Positions 51,952 to 60,850 of a stretch of DNA of 64,000 bases are shown in pieces. Numbering within the stretch: the stretch's first letter is position 1; each line of letters begins with the position of its first letter. Under the pieces are notes generated by a model. The model was not told the origin of the DNA. It searched no databases and was given only the letters and a program-made list of their open reading frames with translations. The translations under genes and the position numbers were made by a program. Origin of the DNA: Anaerolineales bacterium (GTDB lineage: Bacteria > Chloroflexota > Anaerolineae > Anaerolineales > Villigracilaceae); NCBI GenBank assembly GCA_015075275.1, contig JABTUU010000001.1, forward strand, positions 558,001-622,000, read 5' to 3'.

Positions 51952-52707
51952 GTGACGCGTCCAAAATCTCCCTTGCGGATGGATTGGGTAGACCCCGCTG
52001 TCTGCTCGCTCGACTATCGTTTGCGCATCATCGGCAGGCTGCCGTTCTTCAAGCATTTATCCACTGATGTCATCGCTCAGATTAATGATCTGTTCTACGA
52101 TTTTGACGCGGCGGCGGGGGAGCGCATTTACTTTGAAGGCGACGAGGCAGAGTATTTTTATCTCGTCGCAATGGGCAAGGTCAGGCTCTCGTGCGAGGCA
52201 GGGCAAGGGCGCGAGGCGTTGCTGGATATTTTGCGCAACGGCGAATACTTCGGTTCGTTTGCGACCTTCGGCGGGCGCGTGTACACCGAAGATGCCGTTG
52301 CACATACTGATTGTTGCATTCTGCGTATCTCTACGGCGGATTTTGAGCGCATCCTCGCCGAACATCCTGATGTGACGCGCAAAGTATTGGACACGGTCAG
52401 CCAACGATTGGCGAAGTCGCAAGAGATTGTCGTGCAGTTGAGCGCGTTCAGCGCTGAGCGGCGCATTGCGTCTGCGTTGCTGCGGCTGGCGTCGAAGTTG
52501 GGCGAAGCGCGTGGCGCAGGAGTCTTGATCCAACTGCCGTTTTCGCGCCAAGATCTAGCGGCAATGACTGGCTCCACTCCCGAGACCGTCAGCCGCGTGA
52601 TGAGTCGTTTTGCGGAAGAGGGTTTGATCGAGTCAGGCAGGAAGTGGGTGACGATTGCGAATCCTGAGAAATTGGAACGTTTAGCGGATCGAGGCGCAGT
52701 TAATTGA
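51952..52707 (+). CDS. Crp/Fnr-family transcriptional regulator
   Basis: 251 aa from GTG 51952 (ATG 51976 is an alternative). Cyclic-nucleotide-binding-type beta-roll (GRLPFFKHLSTDVIAQ, FEGDEAEYFYLVAMGKVRL, GEYFGSFATFGG) followed by a winged helix-turn-helix: LPFSRQDLAAMTGSTPETVSRVMSRF. No N-terminal Cys cluster of the Fnr oxygen-sensor type is visible; single Cys residues at CSLDY and a CC pair near 120 are present. Its ligand is unknown. It sits between a flavoprotein and a hemerythrin, so a redox or NO/oxygen signal is plausible (inference). Confidence 0.92.
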   Translation: MTRPKSPLRMDWVDPAVCSLDYRLRIIGRLPFFKHLSTDVIAQINDLFYDFDAAAGERIYFEGDEAEYFYLVAMGKVRLSCEAGQGREALLDILRNGEYFGSFATFGGRVYTEDAVAHTDCCILRISTADFERILAEHPDVTRKVLDTVSQRLAKSQEIVVQLSAFSAERRIASALLRLASKLGEARGAGVLIQLPFSRQDLAAMTGSTPETVSRVMSRFAEEGLIESGRKWVTIANPEKLERLADRGAVN

Positions 52708-52776
52708 CTTACATCATGCAGTCTGCCGCAATTGAGGCTATAGTAGACATTATCATTTCATGAAGGAGATAAACTG

Positions 52777-53289
52777 ATGTCTTTACCTACTCAACCTTTG
52801 CGCGACGAACACGCAGGATTGTTCCCTCACGTAGAGGAGATTCGAAAAACGGCGGAGAAAGTCGGTTCTGCGCCGCTGTCTGAAATTACGCTCGGTGTGG
52901 ATGAAGCCTACGATTTCCTAGCGCATCATTTAAAGATTCACGCTGAGGCGGAAGAAGCCGCGTTGTACCCCGTCGTTCAGAAATTGCTCGGCAGCCCCGA
53001 CGTAACCAAGACGATGAGCCGCGATCATGTGGAGATTATCGCGCATATTGAGGAACTTGCCGCCCTTAAGAAAGACCTGAAGAGCGATCCTTTGCCGTCC
53101 GCTCAAGCCGAAGCCCTGCGACGCGTGCTGTATGGCGCGTATGCGCTTGTCAAAGTGCATTTCGCTAAAGAAGAAGAGATCTATTTGAACATCCTCGATG
53201 AGAAAATGAGCGCCGAAGCCGTTTTGGAAATGTACACCAAGATGGAAGCCGCCGCGCATGCGGCAATGGAAGCGGCGCGCGCCGCTTGA
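52777..53289 (+). CDS. Hemerythrin/HHE-domain protein
   Basis: 170 aa four-helix bundle. Candidate diiron ligands in order: His in LRDEHAG, HHLKIHAEAEE (His plus Glu), MSRDHVEI and VKVHFAKEEE, the H...HxxxE...H...HxxxE pattern of hemerythrins. Likely binds oxygen, NO or iron in the cytoplasm. GAAGGAG lies 7 nt before the ATG. A terminator follows. Confidence 0.9.
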   Translation: MSLPTQPLRDEHAGLFPHVEEIRKTAEKVGSAPLSEITLGVDEAYDFLAHHLKIHAEAEEAALYPVVQKLLGSPDVTKTMSRDHVEIIAHIEELAALKKDLKSDPLPSAQAEALRRVLYGAYALVKVHFAKEEEIYLNILDEKMSAEAVLEMYTKMEAAAHAAMEAARAA

Positions 53290-53321
53290 TTGCGTCTACG
53301 AGAAGAGAGGCGCTTTTAGTG

Positions 53322-53357
53322 AAAACCCCCGAAATGAAAATTTCGGAGGTTTTTATT
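53322..53357 (+). terminator. Terminator after the hemerythrin gene
   Basis: The 14-nt arms AAAACCCCCGAAAT and ATTTCGGAGGTTTT (53322-53335 with 53340-53353) have one mismatch and a GAAA loop, followed by TATTTTA. Confidence 0.85.
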
Positions 53358-53377
53358 TTAAGCGACAAGCCGCTCTC

Positions 53378-53386
53378 TGCTATAAT
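53378..53386 (+). promoter_or_regulatory. Extended -10 promoter of asnS
   Basis: TGC-TATAAT at 53378-53386, 31 bp before the asnS ATG; no strong -35. Confidence 0.6.
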
Positions 53387-53417
53387 GGAACAATCATCAT
53401 ATTTAAAGGATTCTTTT

Positions 53418-54761
53418 ATGGCTGAGCATATCAGCATTTCGAACATTTCAAAATACGCCGGTCAAAACGTAACGCTCAGGGGCTGGGTATACAATCGCAC
53501 GGATAAAGGCAAACTGTGCTTTCTGCTTGTGCGCGACGGTTCAGGCTTCGCGCAATGCGTAGCGTTCAAAGGAGATCTGGAGCCTGAGGTCTTTGACAAA
53601 ACAATGCGCCTGCCGCAAGAGTCGGCTATTATTGTCAGCGGACTGGTGCGCGAGGATCAACGCGCGCCCGGCATTCCCGGCGGCTACGAACTGGGCATAA
53701 AACAAATTGAGATCGTGCAAGAGGCTGAGTTAGACTATCCCATGTCGTTAAAAGATCATGGCGTAGATTTCGCGCTCGACCATCGACATCTGTGGATTCG
53801 CATGCAAAGCCAATGGGCGATCCTGCGCGTGCGCGCCGCAGTAATGAGCGCCACCCGCGAATGGCTCAACAATAACGGCTTTTTTGAAATGAGCACGCCG
53901 ATCCTTACGCCCGCCGCCGCCGAAGGTACGACTACGCTTTTTGAAACGGAATACTTCGACGAAGGCAAAGCGTATCTCGCGCAAACGGGCCAATTGTATA
54001 ACGAAGCGAATATTTTTTCGTTCGGGAAAGTGTACTGCTTCGGACCTACCTTCCGCGCTGAAAAATCGAAAACGCGCCGTCATTTGACTGAATTCTGGAT
54101 GCTTGAACCTGAAATCGCGTTTTGCGATCTGGATCAATTGATGGAAATCGAGGAGAACATGATCGCGCATATCGCGCAGACGGTTCTGAAAGAATGCGCC
54201 GCCGAGCTGAAATTCCTTGGGCGCGATGCTTCCAAACTAGAGCGCGTCTTCGCGCCATTTCCGCGCATGTCGTACGACGACGCGGCAAAATATTTAATTG
54301 ACCTGTATGAGAAGGAGACAGACCCTGAACGTAAAGCGCTGCTCAAGTTTGAGTGGGGTATGGATTTCGGCGCGCCGCATGAAACCGAGTTGACCAAACT
54401 ATACGATCAGCCGCTGTTTGTGTACGGTTATCCCAGCGCGGTCAAAGCCTTTTATATGGAGCCGTGGCCCGATCGTCCCGAAGTATGCAAAAGCGTGGAT
54501 CTGCTCGCGCCTGAAGGTTATGGCGAGATCTGCGGCGGCTCAGAACGCATATCAAATCACGACGCGCTGTTGGCGCGTATCCATAAGGAGGGACTGCCGG
54601 AAGAGGCTTTCAAATGGTATCTTGAACTTCGCAAATACGGCTCAGTCCCGCATTCGGGGTTTGGCATGGGCGTTGAGCGCGTTGTAGCGTGGTTATGCGG
54701 CATTGAGCATATCCGCGAAGCGATTCCTTTTCCGCGCACAATTAAGCGGGTGTATCCATAA
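53418..54761 (+). CDS. asnS: Asparaginyl-tRNA synthetase
   Basis: 447 aa from ATG 53418 (AAAGGA upstream). Class IIb: N-terminal OB domain (VTLRGWVYNRTDKGKLCFLL), motif 2 FRAEKSKTRRHLTEFWMLE (about 215), and motif 3 GFGMGVERVVAWLCG near the C-terminus. LEPEIAF with downstream Glu-rich loop and ICGGSERISNHD are AsnRS features. Its presence alongside GatCAB means Asn-tRNA can be made directly. Confidence 0.96.
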   Translation: MAEHISISNISKYAGQNVTLRGWVYNRTDKGKLCFLLVRDGSGFAQCVAFKGDLEPEVFDKTMRLPQESAIIVSGLVREDQRAPGIPGGYELGIKQIEIVQEAELDYPMSLKDHGVDFALDHRHLWIRMQSQWAILRVRAAVMSATREWLNNNGFFEMSTPILTPAAAEGTTTLFETEYFDEGKAYLAQTGQLYNEANIFSFGKVYCFGPTFRAEKSKTRRHLTEFWMLEPEIAFCDLDQLMEIEENMIAHIAQTVLKECAAELKFLGRDASKLERVFAPFPRMSYDDAAKYLIDLYEKETDPERKALLKFEWGMDFGAPHETELTKLYDQPLFVYGYPSAVKAFYMEPWPDRPEVCKSVDLLAPEGYGEICGGSERISNHDALLARIHKEGLPEEAFKWYLELRKYGSVPHSGFGMGVERVVAWLCGIEHIREAIPFPRTIKRVYP

Positions 54762-54831
54762 TTGGGCTTGCGGTTCGAGACGCTGGCGCGCTAAGCGTTG
54801 CAAGCCTGCATATCATGCGGAGAGTGCGATA

Positions 54832-55773
54832 TTGACTAAACTGTTTTTTGCGACAGATATTCACGGCTCGGATATTTGTTGGAATAAATTCTTGAACGCG
54901 GGAAAATTCTACGGAGCGGATGTATTAATTCTAGGCGGCGACATCACCGGTAAGGCGGTTGTGCCGTTTATTCATCAAGGTGGGGAACGGTACATAGGCG
55001 CATTGCTAGAGCAAGAGTTTCTGCTGACTACCGCAGACGAGCTTGCGGATATGAAAAAGCGCGTGCGCAGTCGCGGTTATTATCCGTATCTGACCAATCC
55101 CGATGAAATCGCTGAATTGGAAAAAGACCCGGATCGCGTAACTGAAATCTTCAACGCCGAAGTGTTGAAGATCGTTCAGCAATGGATGGAGATCGCTGAG
55201 AAGAAATTGAGCGGCACGGATATGAAAGTCTATTGTTCGCCGGGCAACGACGATATGGATGCTGTGGACGATATTATCCGCGCTTCGAAGCGGGTCATTT
55301 TAGTTGAAGGGTTGGTCACGCAGCTAGACGAACATCATGAAATGATCGCTTCCGGCTGGAGCAACCGAACGCCTTGGAATACGCATCGCGAGGAGGACGA
55401 AGAGCGGCTCAAAATCCGCTATGAGACGATGATCTCTCAATTAAAGAATCGGGGGAACGCGATCTTTAATGTCCATGTGCCGCCGTATAAATCTGGTTTG
55501 GATGAAGCGCCTGAGCTGGATGAAAATTTGCGCCCGGTGTTGGCGGGGCAGGCGCTTAAACCGGTTGGCTCGACGGCGTTACGCGAGACGATCGAACGCT
55601 ATCAGCCATTGCTGGGTTTGCACGGACATATTCACGAAGGGCGCGGGGCGACGCGAATCGGAAAGACGCTGTGTCTTAATCCGGGCTCCATGTACGAGCA
55701 GGGCGTACTGTTGGGAACAATTGTGAAACTTGGAAAGAATAAGATCGAAAATTACGCATTAACTTCAGGATAA
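54832..55773 (+). CDS. Calcineurin-like metallophosphoesterase
   Basis: 313 aa from TTG 54832 (GCGGAGAG upstream); the longer in-frame extension upstream overlaps the asnS 3' end and shows no domain. Metal-binding motifs in order: ATDIHGS (Asp, His), LGGDITG (Asp), SPGNDDMD (Asn), HVPPY (His), GLHGHIHEG (His-x-His). Two metal ions hydrolyse a phosphoester; substrate unknown. Lies between asnS and a permease on one strand. Confidence 0.88.
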   Translation: MTKLFFATDIHGSDICWNKFLNAGKFYGADVLILGGDITGKAVVPFIHQGGERYIGALLEQEFLLTTADELADMKKRVRSRGYYPYLTNPDEIAELEKDPDRVTEIFNAEVLKIVQQWMEIAEKKLSGTDMKVYCSPGNDDMDAVDDIIRASKRVILVEGLVTQLDEHHEMIASGWSNRTPWNTHREEDEERLKIRYETMISQLKNRGNAIFNVHVPPYKSGLDEAPELDENLRPVLAGQALKPVGSTALRETIERYQPLLGLHGHIHEGRGATRIGKTLCLNPGSMYEQGVLLGTIVKLGKNKIENYALTSG

Positions 55774-55859
55774 CTTTACGAATGTTTATGGGTTGTAATG
55801 GGCGTCGCTGGCATAACGCGGCGATGTTTGCTTAATTTCAATATTGAGGAGATGGCGTA

Positions 55860-57485
55860 ATGAGCAGTTTATTTGTCCGTAAGGCAACCGGCATGGTGCG
55901 TTCGTGGTCGGTCTTTGACGCGTTCGTCTATGCGTTTTTTTCGATCAATCTAATAACGCTGGGGCTGTATAGTTTTAGTCAGATGTATTATTTCGAAGGA
56001 GGCATGGTCAATGCGTTGATCGTCAGCGCAGTGTTCATCTTTTTTGAAGTGATTGTATACGCCAGCATGATCGCTATTATGCCGCGTTCGGGCGGAGATT
56101 ATGTTTGGCAGAGTCGTATCCTTGGCGGCGCGGTGGGTTTCATCCTTGCGGTGACCGGCTGGTGGTTTATTCTGTGGCTGTGGGTCCCGTTGTACGGCGA
56201 TATGTTCCGACATATTGTGCTTGTGCCGATCTTGGGAATCTTGGGCGCTCAGAATCTGGCGCTGTGGTTTGCAGAAACGCAAAACGGCGTCTTTGCGTCG
56301 GCGCTGATCACGCTGGCGATCGTGAGCGGATTCATTACGCTTGGTATGAAGACGTATGCGCGCATTCAAAAATTCTCGTTCTACGGCGGAATGATCGGTT
56401 TAGCGCTGGTGATAATCCTGTTCCTGACCGGCTCTCATGAAGCGTTCAAAGCGGGGTTAGACGCTAACGCCACGGCGTTATTCGGCGCGGCGCCCGGCGT
56501 GTATGACGCTACTATTGAAATTGGCGCGGCGAGCGCGACCACTCCGTTGGTAGGAGGCGGTATCGGTTTAGGCGTGTTTCTCGTCCTTCCATATTTGGTT
56601 TTCTTTAATTTATGGCCCAATTGGGGCGCCACCTTATATGGCGAAGTGCGCGGCGCGACGGATTTCAAACGCAACGTGGCTGGCATGGGCTGGGCGTTGG
56701 GCGTGACAACCCTGCTCGGAATTGGATTGTTGTTCGCGATCGCTAAAACCGTCGGTTGGGATTTTTATGTGCAGTCCGGCGCGGCGTGGTGGAATTACGC
56801 ATGGGGCTATACCGATGTCGCGCCGGCTTTGCCTGTTTGGCCCTATCCTGCGCTGCTTGCCGCTTTCCTGACCTCCAACCGACTTATTCAATTAATCGTC
56901 GTGGGCTTGATGAGTCTGTGGTGGTTCGGTTGGTGCGGAACAGTGTTCCTCTCCTCTACGCGCGTGATCTTTGCCGCCGCGTTTGACCGCTTACTTCCGG
57001 AGAAAGTAGCGGAAGTCAATGAGAAAACAGGCACGCCGGTCTACGCGCTCTTGTTGATGGTCGTCCCTTCGGTCGTAGTCGCGTATCTCTTCTCATATAA
57101 TATTGCGAACTTTGCATCGTTGACTTTGTGCTCGACGCTGGTGATCGCAGTAACATTCCTCGGCACGACGATCTCGGCGACCATCCTTCCGTACACAAAG
57201 CCAGATCTGTACAACGCTTCGCCGGTCGCTAAATACAAGGTCTTAGGCGTGCCGTTGATCACAGTGGCGGGCGTAATCTTTGGCGGTTTCCTCGTCTTCC
57301 TGTTGTATCAATGGATCATTGATCCGAACGGACTCTATGGCATTGGTCTTCAGAATACGAGCTCGATCGTCTACATGCTGTCTATGTACGCGTTGGCGGC
57401 GGTAGTTTATTTTGGCTTCAAAATTGCGCGCAAAAAACAAGGCATTGATCTCGATAAAGTTCATGCAGAGATTCCTGTAGAGTAG
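55860..57485 (+). CDS. APC-superfamily amino acid permease
   Basis: 541 aa with 12 predicted membrane helices. N-terminal SWSVFDAFVYAFFSINLITLG and MPRSGGDYVWQSR (conserved GGDY loop after helix 2) are typical of APC transporters such as those for amino acids or polyamines. ATTGAGGAG lies upstream of the ATG. Substrate unknown. Confidence 0.9.
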   Translation: MSSLFVRKATGMVRSWSVFDAFVYAFFSINLITLGLYSFSQMYYFEGGMVNALIVSAVFIFFEVIVYASMIAIMPRSGGDYVWQSRILGGAVGFILAVTGWWFILWLWVPLYGDMFRHIVLVPILGILGAQNLALWFAETQNGVFASALITLAIVSGFITLGMKTYARIQKFSFYGGMIGLALVIILFLTGSHEAFKAGLDANATALFGAAPGVYDATIEIGAASATTPLVGGGIGLGVFLVLPYLVFFNLWPNWGATLYGEVRGATDFKRNVAGMGWALGVTTLLGIGLLFAIAKTVGWDFYVQSGAAWWNYAWGYTDVAPALPVWPYPALLAAFLTSNRLIQLIVVGLMSLWWFGWCGTVFLSSTRVIFAAAFDRLLPEKVAEVNEKTGTPVYALLLMVVPSVVVAYLFSYNIANFASLTLCSTLVIAVTFLGTTISATILPYTKPDLYNASPVAKYKVLGVPLITVAGVIFGGFLVFLLYQWIIDPNGLYGIGLQNTSSIVYMLSMYALAAVVYFGFKIARKKQGIDLDKVHAEIPVE

Positions 57486-57522
57486 CGCGTTTACGCCTCT
57501 AAAAACGAAAGAAGCGGTAAAA

Positions 57523-57560
57523 TAGGCGGTCGGCGGAAGCAATGTGCAGCCGGCCGCCTA
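57523..57560 (+). promoter_or_regulatory. 12-bp inverted repeat abutting a start codon
   Basis: TAGGCGGTCGGC / GCCGGCCGCCTA (57523-57534 with 57549-57560), one G-T pair, ends two bases before ATG 57563. An RNA hairpin here would shield translation initiation; alternatively it is a protein operator. It follows the permease by 38 bp. Confidence 0.55.
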
Positions 57561-57562
57561 TT

Positions 57563-58318
57563 ATGACATCAATGCAAACAAACATTTTCGATGAGATGAA
57601 GCGCTTGGTTTCCGCCGCGAACGAACGCGCCTTGTTGTTGCGCGCGCTTGGCGGGCTGGCGGTGCGAGCGCATCTTACATCGGGCCGCCCGGTTTTTGTG
57701 CGCGAATATGGCGATCTCGACTTTGCGATCGGCGCCGAACAGCGTCGCGACTTGGAAGAGTTTATGCCTTCTATGGGATATTCTGCGTACAAACAATTTA
57801 ATCTGCTCAACGGCGCGACGCGGCAAATCTACGGCCACGATCAGATGGAAGTCAAAGTGGATATTTTTGTAGGAGCATTCGAGATGTGCCACAAAATCCC
57901 ATTAGAGGGGCGGCTGCACTTGCATCCGGTTACGATTCCGCTGGCGGAGTTGTTGCTGACGAAAGCGCAGATCGCCGAACTTAACCGCAAAGACGCGCTT
58001 GATATCGCCTCGTTGTTATTGTGCGTAGAGACCGGTTTGGACGATCACGAAAAGATTAATATTCTGCGCATCGCTCAATTGTGCGGACAGGATTGGGGGT
58101 TGTACAAAACGACTTCCATCAACTTGAAACGCGTAGCGGAGGTTGCCAGAGAAGAGTCGTTGCCGCTCACTGAAGCGGAACGTAGTTTGGTGCAGAAGCG
58201 CATCGCTGAAATTCAACGCGTGTTCGAAACCATGCCAAAATCTGTTCAATGGAAATTACGCGATAAAGTTGGCACGCGCGTTCGCTGGTACGCCGAAGTG
58301 GAAGAAGTAGCTCGTTAG
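57563..58318 (+). CDS. Nucleotidyltransferase-like protein
   Basis: About 251 aa from ATG 57563. LGGLAVRAH (about 35) and REYGDLDFAIG with two Asp residues recall the GG...DxD core of minimal nucleotidyltransferases; later KVDIFVGAFEMCH provides the third acidic position, LLTKAQIAELNRKDALDIASLL is the helical tail. A conserved-looking C-terminal region (about 170-250) is charged and helical. Function unknown; 10 bp before the MgtC-like gene. Confidence 0.7.
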   Translation: MTSMQTNIFDEMKRLVSAANERALLLRALGGLAVRAHLTSGRPVFVREYGDLDFAIGAEQRRDLEEFMPSMGYSAYKQFNLLNGATRQIYGHDQMEVKVDIFVGAFEMCHKIPLEGRLHLHPVTIPLAELLLTKAQIAELNRKDALDIASLLLCVETGLDDHEKINILRIAQLCGQDWGLYKTTSINLKRVAEVAREESLPLTEAERSLVQKRIAEIQRVFETMPKSVQWKLRDKVGTRVRWYAEVEEVAR

Positions 58319-58328
58319 GAATGCGCAT

Positions 58329-59612
58329 ATGTCGCTTGACGCCGCCCATTGGCCCTATCTGCAAACTCTCACTCGCTTATCGTTGGCGTTAGCCATCGGA
58401 CTCTTCATCGGAATTGAGCGCGAACGGCGGGGGAAAGACGCCGGGTTGAGGACGTTTAGCTTTGCCGCTTTGATCGGCGGGCTGGGCGGTTTGCTTGGCG
58501 AGAAATATGCGTTGCTGAGCATTGTCATGTTGGGCGTGCTGGTCGTCTTTTTGAATATCCACGCCTTCTATCTGGAGCATGGATCGGAATTGACTACCTC
58601 AGCCGCGCTGCTGATCACCGGTTTCATTGGAATTTTATGCGGTCAAGGACATACGCTTACGCCTGCCGCCGTAGGCATCTTGACCGCCGCGCTCTTGGCA
58701 TGGAAGGGACCGCTGGTGATCTTCAGCGATAAGCTGAGCGAGATGGAATTGCGTTCGGCGATCTTGCTCGCCATCATCGGTTTCGTAATCTATCCATTGC
58801 TGCCCAATGAATATGTGGACCGCTGGAATTTGTTTAACCCTAGCGATGCGTGGATCAGCATTATCGCGATCGCAGGCATCGGCTTCTTAAACTATATTTT
58901 CCTGCGCATCTTCAGCTCGCAAGGATTGTATCTCGGCGCCGTGTTTGGTGGATTGGTTAATAGCACGGCGACGATCGCTGAGATGTCTTCGCGCGTGAAC
59001 GAAGCCGGAACGCCGTCTCGAATTACTACGCTGTCAAGCCTTATCAATGTTTCGATGTTCACGCGGAACATGATTCTTGCCGCCATCTTTGCGCCCCTGT
59101 CGTTGACGGCAACCTTGCTTCCGTTGCTTGCCATGTCGTGCATGGCGGGAGTTTGGATGTGGCACGATCACCGAGCCGAAAAGCGTTATGGCGAAACGGA
59201 GACTCCCATCCAATTGACCTCGCCGTTGGAGATTAAGAAAATCCTATCTTTCGGCTTGTTGTTTATCGTTATTCAGGTGAGCGGCGGTTTGTTCACGCGT
59301 CTCTTCGGGAATGCAGGCATGCTCATCACGAGCTTTATAGGCGGTTTAATTAGCAGCGCAAGCACCACCGCCGCCGCCGCGACGATGGCAATGCATGGAC
59401 AGATCACCCCGGCGTTGGCTGGCAATGCAGCCATCATCTCTTCGATGGCGAGCGCAATGATTGACTTTCCCTTTATTTGGAGAAATATAAAAGAGAAATC
59501 TCTCATCCGCTCGGTGACGTGGAAATTAGCGACCGTTCTGCTTGCGGGAGTGATCGCAGTGCTTCTTAATCACTTCCTTCACGTCTCTGAACGGATCGTT
59601 GCGCTGTTTTGA
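58329..59612 (+). CDS. MgtC/SapB-family membrane protein with DUF4010
   Basis: 427 aa with about twelve membrane helices. N-terminal half is MgtC-like (ALAIGLFIGIERERRG, AALIGGLGGLLGEKY); C-terminal half carries DUF4010 signatures (GAVFGGLVNSTATIAEMSSR and the repeated GGLISSASTTAAAATM). MgtC-type proteins respond to Mg2+ limitation; the transport role is uncertain. Its final codons run up to a small gene on the same strand. Confidence 0.88.
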   Translation: MSLDAAHWPYLQTLTRLSLALAIGLFIGIERERRGKDAGLRTFSFAALIGGLGGLLGEKYALLSIVMLGVLVVFLNIHAFYLEHGSELTTSAALLITGFIGILCGQGHTLTPAAVGILTAALLAWKGPLVIFSDKLSEMELRSAILLAIIGFVIYPLLPNEYVDRWNLFNPSDAWISIIAIAGIGFLNYIFLRIFSSQGLYLGAVFGGLVNSTATIAEMSSRVNEAGTPSRITTLSSLINVSMFTRNMILAAIFAPLSLTATLLPLLAMSCMAGVWMWHDHRAEKRYGETETPIQLTSPLEIKKILSFGLLFIVIQVSGGLFTRLFGNAGMLITSFIGGLISSASTTAAAATMAMHGQITPALAGNAAIISSMASAMIDFPFIWRNIKEKSLIRSVTWKLATVLLAGVIAVLLNHFLHVSERIVALF

Positions 59613-59637
59613 ATCGCACGCTGAGAAAGACAGCGCT

Positions 59638-60291
59638 ATGTTGCGACGAGTCCGAACTATAGCCGGCGTTGTACTGCTCGCTATTTCTGTAAGTTTGTTA
59701 ATCGGGGGCTTCGCTCCTGCGCGCCGAGAGATTCAGACTCAACGCGTTTCGTTGGCGACCTTTGACTTCCCGCCCCCATTCACCGCCGCCCGTTCTGCCT
59801 TGCCTGAAGGCTGGACGCTCACGCTTGAGGAGCCTCGTCGCTTACGCGCCGGCGAATCCAGCGTCATCCATTTGACGCTGGCGCCCGATTCTCAAGGCAG
59901 CGCCGTATCGCTGGAAGAGCGGGGCGTCGTTGTCGAAACCCGTTTAGATTTAACTGGCGCGCAAGTTTCACCGTGGGGCTTGGTCAGCCAACCATTCATG
60001 CAAGGGAAGCCAGCTTCGTTCTTTTGGAATCTTCATCTGGATACAGTCGGCGTCTATCATGGAACGATCTGGCTGTATCTACGCTTTATAGATCGCGCCA
60101 GCGGAGCGGAAAGCCAGATGGCGCTATCCGCTCACCCGGTCAAAGTTGAAGCGATAAATTTCTTTGGCTTACCGGGAGATTTAGCGCGCGCGTTTGGCGT
60201 TATCGGAACTATCGTGGGAACTCTTCTTAATTTTCCGTTGGCGGGCGGCATTTTGCGCCGTTTGATTCGACGCAATGCGCGCAGTAAATAG
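59638..60291 (+). CDS. Membrane-anchored protein of unknown function
   Basis: 217 aa from ATG 59638. N-terminal signal/anchor (about 8-25, VVLLAISVSLLIGGFAPA), an extracytoplasmic beta-rich domain with LTLEEPRRLRAGESSVIHLTL and SFFWNLHLDTVGVYHGTIWL (immunoglobulin-like look), then a C-terminal helix (LARAFGVIGTIVGTLL) and an Arg-rich tail RRLIRRNARSK. No family recognised. Confidence 0.6.
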   Translation: MLRRVRTIAGVVLLAISVSLLIGGFAPARREIQTQRVSLATFDFPPPFTAARSALPEGWTLTLEEPRRLRAGESSVIHLTLAPDSQGSAVSLEERGVVVETRLDLTGAQVSPWGLVSQPFMQGKPASFFWNLHLDTVGVYHGTIWLYLRFIDRASGAESQMALSAHPVKVEAINFFGLPGDLARAFGVIGTIVGTLLNFPLAGGILRRLIRRNARSK

Positions 60292-60345
60292 GACGAAAAT
60301 CACTTCTATATACTCTCTTCGTCATTTAGACGCGGCAATTCTTTA

Positions 60346-60354
60346 TGGTACAAT
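60346..60354 (+). promoter_or_regulatory. Extended -10 promoter of nuoA
   Basis: TGG-TACAAT (60346-60354), 34 bp before the nuoA ATG; possible weak -35 TTTAGA about 17 bp upstream. Confidence 0.5.
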
Positions 60355-60388
60355 TTTGCCGCTCGTAAAACCTTTTTCAGGAGATTTC

Positions 60389-60742
60389 ATGAGTTCGTGG
60401 GTGTATGTTGGGCTATTTTTTCTTGTCGGCTTAATCATTCCCGCCGGCGCAATTGGCGCGGCGTGGTTATTGCGACCGAGAAAACCTAACCCGATCAAAC
60501 AAATGACCTACGAATGCGGCATCGAAACGGTGGGCGATTCTTGGGTGCAGTTCAAGGTTCAGTATTACATCTTCGCGCTAGTTTTCCTCGTCTTTGATGT
60601 GGAGACGGTGTTTCTCTTTCCTTGGGCGGTAAAGTTGGGCTCGCTTGGAATGTTCGCTGTGATCGAAGGGATTATCTTTATTCTCATTCTCATCGCCGGG
60701 TTGGCGTACGCTTGGCGTAAAGGGATGTTGGAATGGGTATGA
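60389..60742 (+). CDS. nuoA: NADH-quinone oxidoreductase subunit A
   Basis: 117 aa from ATG 60389 (CAGGAG upstream), three membrane helices. TYECGIETVGDSWVQFKVQYY and ALVFLVFDVETVFLFPWAV are the NuoA signatures, including the conserved Cys loop and the acidic DVE. Complex I membrane subunit near the quinone site. Unusually, nuoH follows directly instead of nuoB. Confidence 0.96.
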   Translation: MSSWVYVGLFFLVGLIIPAGAIGAAWLLRPRKPNPIKQMTYECGIETVGDSWVQFKVQYYIFALVFLVFDVETVFLFPWAVKLGSLGMFAVIEGIIFILILIAGLAYAWRKGMLEWV

Positions 60743-60760
60743 GCTTCGTGATGTTACAGG

Positions 60761-60798
60761 TAAAGGCTGAATTGGGCGACCTATTCAGCCTTTACTTT
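60761..60798 (+). terminator. Hairpin between nuoA and nuoH
   Basis: A 12-bp stem TAAAGGCTGAAT / ATTCAGCCTTTA (60761-60772 with 60783-60794) then CTTTGTC. Weak T-tract; may attenuate rather than stop transcription inside the operon. Confidence 0.6.
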
Positions 60799-60850
60799 GT
60801 CTCTTGAAGTTGCGTGTCTGTCGTGAGATCGCGAAAAAGATTTTGGAGCA

